Shown in pieces: positions 56,930 through 64,000 of a stretch of 64,000 nucleotides of DNA. The notes below the pieces were generated by a model that was given only the letters and a program-made list of their open reading frames with translations, did not search any database and was not told the origin of the DNA. Numbering within the stretch: position 1 is the stretch's first letter; each line of letters starts with the position of its first letter. Position numbers and translations under genes: made by a program. This stretch comes from Enterococcus lacertideformus (GTDB lineage: Bacteria > Bacillota > Bacilli > Lactobacillales > Enterococcaceae). The stretch is from the NCBI GenBank assembly GCA_015680865.1, contig JADAKE010000017.1, positions 213,927-277,926 on the forward strand. The letters are read 5' to 3'.

Positions 56930-57535
56930 TTGGCTTTTTGCTCGTCCTTACTTGTTACCTAAGTTCTCACATTTAGAGCGTGATAACCGGTGTCTCTTTC
57001 ATTGGTTATTGTTTTATAAACATCATCTATTGTTGGCTATATATTCAGTTCATTCACTCCCATTATTGTTGTTAATACGTTGGGACAGAGCATCATTAGA
57101 ATACAGCGGATCCTCTTAGCTTCAATCCTTGTTTTGTTGTGATTTAAAGATTTCATAATTGTTTTTTACTCCTTGGTTGTTTGTTTCATTGTTATCTGCT
57201 CAGTTAATATTTATTGTTTAACCCCCCCCCCCCCATTTTTCATAATCCATAGGTTGTTTATGAACAAAACTAGTATAATTGTCAGAAACTTTTCCCCTCT
57301 TACTCCCCTTAATTAAATCAAATATACTTCTTTATACTTAAAAGCTTACTAAAACTAGCTGATACTTCTGTATCTACTGATGCAAGCAACTTTGAAAAGA
57401 GCTACTACAAAAATGGTTAAACTAAAAAACCTAAAACATCTCTAAATGGAAATAAAAACGTTTCAGGTTTTTCGTATATAATATTTTATTCTTCTTATTT
57501 TAATGATCAATTTTAATGATGATCATCCATATGTG
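56930..57535. other. 600-bp spacer with a C14 tract (57221-57234)
   Basis: No gene is convincing on either strand; short minus-strand frames such as one from an ATG near 57156 end within about 35 codons. A run of 14 Cs interrupts otherwise AT-rich DNA. TATAAT near 57274 and stretches resembling coding sequence suggest a worn-out gene. Confidence 0.5.
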
Positions 57536-59782
57536 TTAACCGATCTTTTGCCATAAAGAAAGAGCTTGATCGGGTGCCCAAGCACTAATGGATTGATGCG
57601 CTTGAAGGCAACGATAGCGACTGCCTTTATACGTCACAATATCACCAACTGAATATGCTTTGCCTACTACCCAAGCATCTTCTGATGGACTTTCTTCAGA
57701 AGATGTTTTTGCTGTTACTTGTTGACTCTTTTCTGAAGTGCCATACATATTTACCGCGGTTATTTGATAAGAATAAATCGTATCAGCAGTTAATCCAGTG
57801 TCGACAAAAGAAGTCGTTGATGAAGTAGCTACTCGTACACCATTGCGATAAATCTCATAACCAGTCACGCCTTCTTTGGCTTCATTTGCCGACCAATTAA
57901 GAGTGACAGTGTTTGGAGATACGCTTTTTACTGTTAAATTCGTAGGAACTGATTGTGCTTCTTTTTCTTCCGGATCTGGCGTTGGTGTTGGTGTAGATGA
58001 GCCATCTCCGTAAACCGTTTGTTGAGAAATCTCTGGTCCAGTTGAAATGATTCTTTGTGACAGATTAATTGAATCAATATGATCAACTGACACATTTGCT
58101 GCATCTGATGCTAGTCTGAAGGTATAAGTCATTCCTGGTTTCAATTCTTTCGCATCATAAACACTGCTTAGATCAACGATGACTGCTCCGTTTGAAGTAG
58201 TGACAACACCTGCTTGATAGTCTCCCTTGCTGAGAACTTCATTCGTGTTCATCGCTAAAGTGAATTTTGGTAATTTAATTGTCTTATTGCCCTTTTCTAC
58301 AGCAGATAAAACAGCTGTATTCTCATTTAATTTTTCATTATTTTTTACAATGAATTCATACCCAACCTTACTGTCTTGAGAGTAAGTAGAGATGCTTACT
58401 TCGACATTTAAATCAGACGTAACGATTTTATTTTCTGCCAGCTTAGCATCGCCAAACAGACCTGTTTTAATCGCTTTCGTTAATTCGTCTCTTTTCGTAC
58501 TGGTTGTTTCTTTATCTTGTGACTGCATCCATGAAATCACGCCACCTAATTCATTTTCTTTTACATACTGCGTTTTGTAATTAATAGATCGAACATTATC
58601 ATACGTAAACAATTGACCTGTTGTCTCATTGTATAAATAAGGTGCTTTAGCTGTATCATCCCAGTACTCTTTTAAGCCAGAGAATCGAGTCTTTAATTGG
58701 TCAATATCTCGATAAGCCCAGACACCGCCTACACGACCGCCATCACCAATTTGCACACCATTTTTATTGTCTGCACCATAAGAAAGCGTACCATCTGCAT
58801 CTTTATTATTATTTTTAGCAGATTGGAAAAGTCCAGGTAAATTCTCGTTTGATCCTTTTTCTACTTCATTCCAACCACGCGTGTAAAAAGCTGCACCAAT
58901 AACGATTTTTTCAGATGGTGCCCCTTTTTCTTGTAAGTAGCGAGCTGTCTGATGTCCACTCGTGCTACTCCAAGCCCCATTCATATCATAAGTCATGATG
59001 TTAGCAAAATCAACAACATCAAACAAACGTTTCACATCAATTCCTTGACTCAAGTTTCCTTGCGATGCTGGTAAAGCGACAGATAGTTCATAATTTTTGC
59101 CTAACTCTTTTCCTTGTTTATCAATTGCTTCACGAATGTCTTTTAAAAGCAAAATATAATTTTCTTTATCTTCTGGTCTTGCATGAGGTGTTCCTTCATC
59201 ATTTTTATTATCCACCAAATCTGGTTGACGGACTGCTGCTGGATATTCCCAATCAACATCCACAAAATCCATATTTGTATATTTCAAAAATTTCGTAATA
59301 TTTTCAACAAATCTTTTTCGTTTTGCAGGATTAGCTGCTACTTCCGAAAAATCACCTGATTTTGACCAACCACCTAATGAAACACCAATTTTTAAATTCT
59401 TATTTTCCGCACGTAGATTTTGAAGCGCATTCAATAATCCAGAACGAGCATTATTCCAACCAACTTCTTGTTCTCCAGCCGAAACTTCCGTCGCAGCATC
59501 TGCATCTGTAAATTACAAATCCCCATTACTATCAAAATCTAAAAAAGCATAATTCAAATGCGTCAATTGATCCGCTGCGATATCTTTAGGATAAAAATTA
59601 CCTTCTCCACCCCAAATTGACCAGTCACCATAATACATAACATTTCTGTATGGGGCTTGTCGTGTGATTTCTTGTGCCTCTTCCGCATGTACATTGGTTT
59701 CCTTATTCAATAAAGGAGCCGCTAATGATAGCGCTGATGAGAATAACATTGCTGCCAATCCAACTTTTTTAAACTTTTTCAT
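57536..59782 (-). pseudogene. Secreted GH18 chitinase, in-frame stop
   Basis: Signal peptide (residues 1-31, FSSALSLAAPLL), then a GH18 barrel with the catalytic DxxDxDxE as DFVDVDWEYP, a beta domain, a fibronectin III domain (NLTVKSVSPNTVTLNWS) and a C-terminal CBM5/12 chitin-binding module (WVVGKAYSVGDIVTYKGSRYRC). A TAA at 59513-59515 stops translation after DFDSNGDL; the frame continues at once with FTDADAA. It would digest chitin or GlcNAc-rich glycans. Only the N-terminal 89 residues can now be made unless translation restarts. Confidence 0.9.
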
Positions 59783-60257
59783 TTTTTACTCCATCTCCTT
59801 TTTAACTAATTATTTTTAGAACAATATTTATTAATAAATAAAGTAATTTTTATAAACATCCCTCCTAAAAAATAAAAATGATAACCCTTTTAATTGAGTC
59901 AAAATAATCGTAACAAACTTTCATATGCAATTTATATTTTGTATAGTAATTTAACTTTCTCTTTTAATTCCATGTTCATTTAAATAAATTTTTGCCTATT
60001 TTGGTTACTCATTTTCGATTTAATGACTTCAAAAAAATAGGAAAAATTGTAATTATTTCGTGAGTTTAGTGTTAATTCGTTTTTTACAACGACTCCATCT
60101 ATTGTTTTTATAAAATACGTGAGTAAATAACAATTTCAATTACTCGTTGATTCTAAAAAAAAAAACGGTGAACTTGCTTTGTTTATTGAATACCGCATGT
60201 CCTCACTGTACTCAATTAAGCGAAGCTTGTCTCACCGTTTATCTAGAATTGTTTCTT
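59783..60257 (-). terminator. Spacer with a long terminator after tetR (60155-60240)
   Basis: Minus strand AAACGGTGA...CAAGCTT...ATTGA-loop-TCAAT...AAGCAAG...TCACCGTTT followed by T11. The remaining DNA upstream of the chitinase is AT-rich; it must hold its promoter, but I see no clear one. Confidence 0.7.
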
Positions 60258-60836
60258 TTATACAATAACGCCGTTTAAATAAAGATCGATCAACGTAGAA
60301 ACCTCAAAGGGTTGTTCTTCTGAACGTCTCGACTCAGTAATGTAAGGAGCTAATAAGAGAAAGAAATGCCTAGCTGCCATTTCTTGAGTCACATTTTTTC
60401 TTAATAGTTGCTGGTTTTTGGCAAAAATCATTTCAAATGGTTTACGATAATTTTTTTTCCATAAACAAAATAAATGACTTCTTGTTTCTGCTGAAAGATT
60501 CAATTGTAAGTCATGTAGCATCAAAAACAAATCAACCAAATGAGTCTCTATTAAATATTCTGCCATTTTTGTCAGTGTTTGCTGGAAATCAAACTTACTG
60601 GATTCTACTATGCTTCTGAGGTTATCCCCTACAGTTGATAAATGTTCTTCTAAAACTGCTTGATAGAGTTTTTCTTTGTCACTAAAATAATGATAAAGAT
60701 TTGGTTGCGTAATTCCCGCCTTTTTAGCAATCTCACGAGTAGATGTCCCAAGATATCCCTTTGACATAAACAAGCGATTAGCTTCTTTTAGAATTTTTTG
60801 TTGCGTATCTTTATTATAGCGATGAACCACATACAC
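60258..60836 (-). CDS. TetR family regulator, possibly heme-responsive
   Basis: 192 residues with the TetR helix-turn-helix GTSTREIAKKAGITQPNLYHYFSDKEKLY at the N-terminus. Last gene after the ABC ATPase (14 bp). In L. lactis and E. faecalis, TetR proteins HrtR/FhtR sense heme and control HrtBA; the neighbours here look like HrtBA, so that role is likely but inferred. Intact. Confidence 0.85.
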   Translation of the reverse strand: MYVVHRYNKDTQQKILKEANRLFMSKGYLGTSTREIAKKAGITQPNLYHYFSDKEKLYQAVLEEHLSTVGDNLRSIVESSKFDFQQTLTKMAEYLIETHLVDLFLMLHDLQLNLSAETRSHLFCLWKKNYRKPFEMIFAKNQQLLRKNVTQEMAARHFFLLLAPYITESRRSEEQPFEVSTLIDLYLNGVIV

Positions 60837-60850
60837 ACCTTCTTTTATGC

Positions 60851-61522
60851 TTATTCTGTTTTTTCTTTAACAACACCGTCTTCCATCATAAATACTTTAT
60901 CACATTTGTCAATAAGACGCGTATCATGGGTCACCATAATAATGGCTTTATTTTTTTCTTTCGATTCTTTTGCTAAGATATCAACAACTTCTCTCGCTTT
61001 TTCTGAATCTAAGCTGGCAGTTGGCTCATCGGCCAAAATAATCGAAGGATCATTGTAAAGTGCACGGGCAATGGCTACTCTTTGAAGTTCTCCACCAGAT
61101 AATTCTTCTGGGTATTTGTTGATTAAATCAATAACCCCTAATTGTTCAAATAATTTTTTTGCGTCTTTTTGTCTCTTTTCATGTTTAACTTTGTCCACTA
61201 GGATTAATTGTTTTTTTACCGATAAGAACGGCACCAAGTTAGAAGCTTGCAAGATAAACCCGATTTCCTTAAATCTTAATTTTACTCGTTTTCTCTCTGG
61301 TTGTTCACTAAATACTTTAACGTTGATCAAAACTGTTCCTTCACTAGGCGTTTGCAACCCTCCGGCAATTGTGAGGAATGTACTTTTTCCTGAACCAGAC
61401 GGACCGATTATCGCAACAAACTCCCCTTTATCCACACTGACATTTGTTTTTTTTAATGCGTGGACGATTTGATCTCCATCTTTAAACTTCTTTTCTACAT
61501 CTTTAAATTCGATTGCTTTCAT
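60851..61522 (-). CDS. ABC transporter ATP-binding protein, HrtA-like
   Basis: 223 residues. Walker A GPSGSGKST, signature LSGGELQR, Walker B ILADEPTASLD, H-loop VTHD. MacB/LolD-type ATPase. With the FtsX-like permease next to it, it resembles the heme exporter HrtA. Overall intact, but its permease partner is frameshifted. Confidence 0.88.
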   Translation of the reverse strand: MKAIEFKDVEKKFKDGDQIVHALKKTNVSVDKGEFVAIIGPSGSGKSTFLTIAGGLQTPSEGTVLINVKVFSEQPERKRVKLRFKEIGFILQASNLVPFLSVKKQLILVDKVKHEKRQKDAKKLFEQLGVIDLINKYPEELSGGELQRVAIARALYNDPSIILADEPTASLDSEKAREVVDILAKESKEKNKAIIMVTHDTRLIDKCDKVFMMEDGVVKEKTE

Positions 61523-61534
61523 TTTTCCCTCTCC

Positions 61535-62606
61535 CTATCCAATCGCCTTTAATGGATCAATTTTTACTATGGTTCTAACGGAAAATAATGCCCCTAATAT
61601 AGCCACGACTAGCATTAAGACACTGATTCCTCCGAAGAATAGCCAATTACTTTGGAATGGTACAGTATCCGGTAAAACTAAGGAAGTGATCACCGTACCT
61701 AACAAACCAACACCAACACCAAAGACAGAAAGCAAGAATGTTTGTGCCACAACAGAACGTGCAATAAAACCGCCTGTTATTCCTTGCGCTTTCAATACAC
61801 CGAAAATATTAACTTTTTGCATCGTTAATACGTAAATAAAAATCCCGATGACAATTGCCGCTATCACAATCAAAAAGCCGATCATAAAGCCAAAGGTCAA
61901 TACCTGTGCATTATATCCTGGTAATTCATTGATAAATTTCGAGATACTGATCTTTTCTAAATCATCCGATAATTCAGTGACTTTTCCCTTTACAACAATT
62001 GCGTTGATTCGAGCATTTTCACTTGTATCTGCTTTTTCAAAACGGATTTCTTGATACGCATCTATCGTCGTATATAAAACAGGTGATACGTTAAATTTTG
62101 CATTCTCTGTAAAACCGGTCAGTTCAAACTTTTTATCACTCCCCGAAAGTTTTACTGTATCACCGATTTTTAAGCCGTATTCTTCTTTTAAACTGATATC
62201 ACCAACTGCTTCAGCATTCCCAGAAAAAGCTTTTCCTTCAATCAAATCAGGCATGAGGAATTGATCAGGATCAATCCCAAAAAAAGCTCACATTGATCTT
62301 ATCAGCTTTGTCATTGCCTTTACTTGTCACTACTCCAGGAGTTTGTGCCAAGTAGGCCACTTCTTCACCTTTGACCTCTTGTGCAGTTTTTTCCGTTATC
62401 ATTGACATCCCTAAATTTGTATTAGCATCTTTGGCTAAAACAATGTACTCTGCTTCCCATTTATCGACAGCTGTCCGATTATCCTGCGCAAGACCATAGG
62501 CTAAACCCGTTAAGAAAAATACTAAATAAGCGATAAAGAACATGACTCCGGCAACCAGTGCATATCTTAATTTTGAATGCCTAATTTCATTTAATGCTAA
62601 AAACAT
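61535..62606 (-). pseudogene. FtsX/MacB-type permease, HrtB-like, frameshifted
   Basis: N-terminal helix region (MFLALNEIRHSKLRYAL, about 15-35 membrane), a periplasm-type domain, and three C-terminal helices with the FtsX pattern IDPLKAIG. A T7 run (62279-62285 on the plus strand) breaks the frame after VSF; six would read VSFFGIDPDQF. Likely heme efflux when intact; a broken pump should make the cell heme-sensitive. Confidence 0.87.
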
Positions 62607-62984
62607 CTAATTCCTCCTTTAAAATTTATCTCCTAACACCATAATTTTATCACTTGATAAATTTTTAGAGGAACAATTTGCTCAACAAAAGAGCTTGAAA
62701 CAAACACCCGTGAGGATCATGGCCTCATCAAACAGAAAATGTAATTCATGTATTGGATACATTCTCAACAATCAATCGTGTTGATTCAAAGTTCAACGGC
62801 TTCGTCAATGAATTTCTTATCTCATTCGTCCTATTCTTTGTAGTACTAGGTATCACCAAAGTACCATTCTTCTAAAACAATCTTGGACCAGCTCCTCAAT
62901 TTTTTTATTTGTAAAAAAAAAGTTTTTCACACCTGTTTAATTAGATTAATATGATAAAAAAATGCTAGAAATGGAGGAGCTTCT
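62607..62984 (+). pseudogene. Deletion scar: half terminator plus 3' end of a membrane protein gene (62729-62875)
   Basis: AAACACCCGTGAG...GGCCTCA at 62703-62726 is one arm of the strong hairpin seen whole at 8613, but its partner arm is missing. From 62729 the plus strand reads an open frame with no start, ending in a hydrophobic FLISFVLFFVVLGITKVPFF and stop at 62875. It looks like the tail of a lost transporter; family unknown. Confidence 0.6.
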
Positions 62985-63920
62985 GTGCCTTACGTAAACC
63001 AACTTCAACAATATATAGACATCGCTGCACTTTCTTTATCCTTGAAAAATAATGATTGTTGGTTTTTTAGCGATAACCAAAAAAATTATACTACTCTGTT
63101 TTCAATTTATATTAAAATGATTGAGCAAGATGAAGACGAATTCTTCACTCGAATATCTGATAAAAAGAAGATTCTTCGCTCACTTACCCGAAGTCAAGCA
63201 TACTACTCTTTTTATCATGAAAGCCAATTTTTACATACTTTGGAACAACTCACAGTAAACGATCCTGCAGATTTTCTCCTTTTATCATTAGAGTATTTCA
63301 AAAAAAATACAGTTACAGGACATACTTATGGTTTATTTATCTGCAAACACGAAAAAACATATTCATTTTTCCTAGTTGACAAAGCCAAGATAGTCATAAA
63401 TTCATCTATATGTGTAGTAACCATCCCTTCAGAAAATTTAGCCTCACTTTGTAAAGAATTTTTTTCAGACGGCTATCGTATACCTGTAAAAGATCCTATT
63501 TGTATATTTAAAAAAATCACTGAACATTCCTTCGCTGAAGTAAATGAATTGTCTTATATCCTCCACCCACAAAAAGAAGGCAATTGTTTAGTCAAAGAAA
63601 TAGAAGCTACTTTAAAAGTGGCACTTTTTCATTGTCGAAATAATCTTTTTACCTCGCAAAATATTAAAAAGGTCAAATGGAATGATACGCCTGACTCATC
63701 TTTAGAAATGCGCATACGTTTTTTATCTGTTATAAAGGACATATACAGGAAATCCCCACAGTATTTTGACTTCTTATCTGAGCTTGCTAAACAAAGAAAA
63801 GAGGCAACTAACTGGGATAACTTAACAATTCAAACAAATAAAGAAATCCATCATCTCATAAAAAAAGCATTCACTTCAAGATCGCTTCCTTCACGTTGGA
63901 TAAAACGATCATACCAGTAA
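62985..63920 (+). CDS. Unrecognised protein, possible cysteine-peptidase-like fold
   Basis: 311 residues, GGAGGAG 7 bases before a GTG start. No signal peptide or membrane helix. Not a family I can name. The order His-Asp-...-Gln/Cys is notable: GHTYGLFI, 20 residues later FFLVDKA, then HPQKEGNCLVKEIEATL, reminiscent of the His-Asp-Gln-Cys layout of clan CE cysteine peptidases. That is a pattern match only. It ends in a basic SRSLPSRWIKRSYQ. Confidence 0.6.
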   Translation: MPYVNQLQQYIDIAALSLSLKNNDCWFFSDNQKNYTTLFSIYIKMIEQDEDEFFTRISDKKKILRSLTRSQAYYSFYHESQFLHTLEQLTVNDPADFLLLSLEYFKKNTVTGHTYGLFICKHEKTYSFFLVDKAKIVINSSICVVTIPSENLASLCKEFFSDGYRIPVKDPICIFKKITEHSFAEVNELSYILHPQKEGNCLVKEIEATLKVALFHCRNNLFTSQNIKKVKWNDTPDSSLEMRIRFLSVIKDIYRKSPQYFDFLSELAKQRKEATNWDNLTIQTNKEIHHLIKKAFTSRSLPSRWIKRSYQ

Positions 63921-64000
63921 AGATTTTTCATACGAAGGATTTGCTTATTTTCTTTATTCTGTGAAAATTGATAATCATACCACCCATTCATCCCTAGTAA
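63921..64000. other. Right edge, no feature seen
   Basis: Eighty bases after the last gene. No hairpin with T-tract is visible before the edge. Confidence 0.4.

Noticed and set aside
57156..57270. Short minus-strand frame beginning near 57156
   Set aside because: About 35 codons, no recognisable protein and next to a C14 tract; more likely remnant or noise.

Overview
The window is an AT-rich Firmicute chromosome segment from the Enterococcus hirae / E. faecium group. The evidence is a complete Na+-translocating V-type ATPase operon in the E. hirae order (ntpF-I-K-E-C-G-A-B-D, then ntpJ), alongside an H+-type F-ATPase operon and enterococcal gene orders such as secG-est-rnr-smpB, rnhC/zapA-cvpA-mutS2-trxA-uvrC and cggR-gap-pgk-tpiA-eno. 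A few residues in NtpK and NtpD differ from what I remember of E. hirae ATCC 9790, so a sister strain or species is likely.

Layout. 0-2.5 kb: 5' half of the F-ATPase operon (atpB-E-F-H-A, minus strand). 2.7-7.3 kb: smpB, rnr, an esterase, secG and a small acetyltransferase. 7.3-11.2 kb: three broken hydrolase/peptidase genes and two copies of a dispersed repeat. 11.5-17.4 kb: the glycolytic operon with a broken cggR. 17.4-24.6 kb: broken rpoN, tRNA-Arg(CCG), a decayed secreted protein, and a decaying PTS / glycosylasparaginase / M20 dipeptidase / GntR locus. 24.8-28 kb: a zinc-ribbon protein, RsiV-SigV, RpoE and a DUF1934 protein. 28-31 kb: lipL, a dNTPase and a broken HAD phosphatase. 31.4-35.9 kb: a broken membrane esterase, a broken LPXTG hydrolase, a broken Nudix gene and gloA. 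36-46.4 kb: ntpJ and the ntp operon with a structured attenuator leader. 46.5-49.5 kb: a C26 amidase and a NatAB-type ABC exporter. 49.8-57 kb: uvrC, trxA, mutS2, cvpA, broken zapA and rnhC. 57.5-62.6 kb: a broken GH18 chitinase and a putative heme-efflux ABC locus. 62.7-64 kb: a deletion scar and an unrecognised protein.

Two themes stand out. First, the ntp operon (primary Na+ extrusion plus K+ uptake) is preceded by a nested three-helix RNA followed directly by an intrinsic terminator, ahead of ntpF. Given the operon and its published Na+ induction in E. hirae, this is a good candidate for a Na+-sensing riboswitch. Second, about 17 of roughly 60 genes are disrupted. Most lesions are one-base changes in A/T tracts of 6-8 or in short G runs, or in-frame stops where a GAA codon is expected. 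The long housekeeping genes (rnr, mutS2, uvrC, all atp and ntp genes, the glycolytic enzymes) are intact although they carry the same kind of A8 tracts. That pattern favours real, recent gene decay, perhaps in a mutator lineage, over random sequencing error, but resequencing would be needed to prove it.
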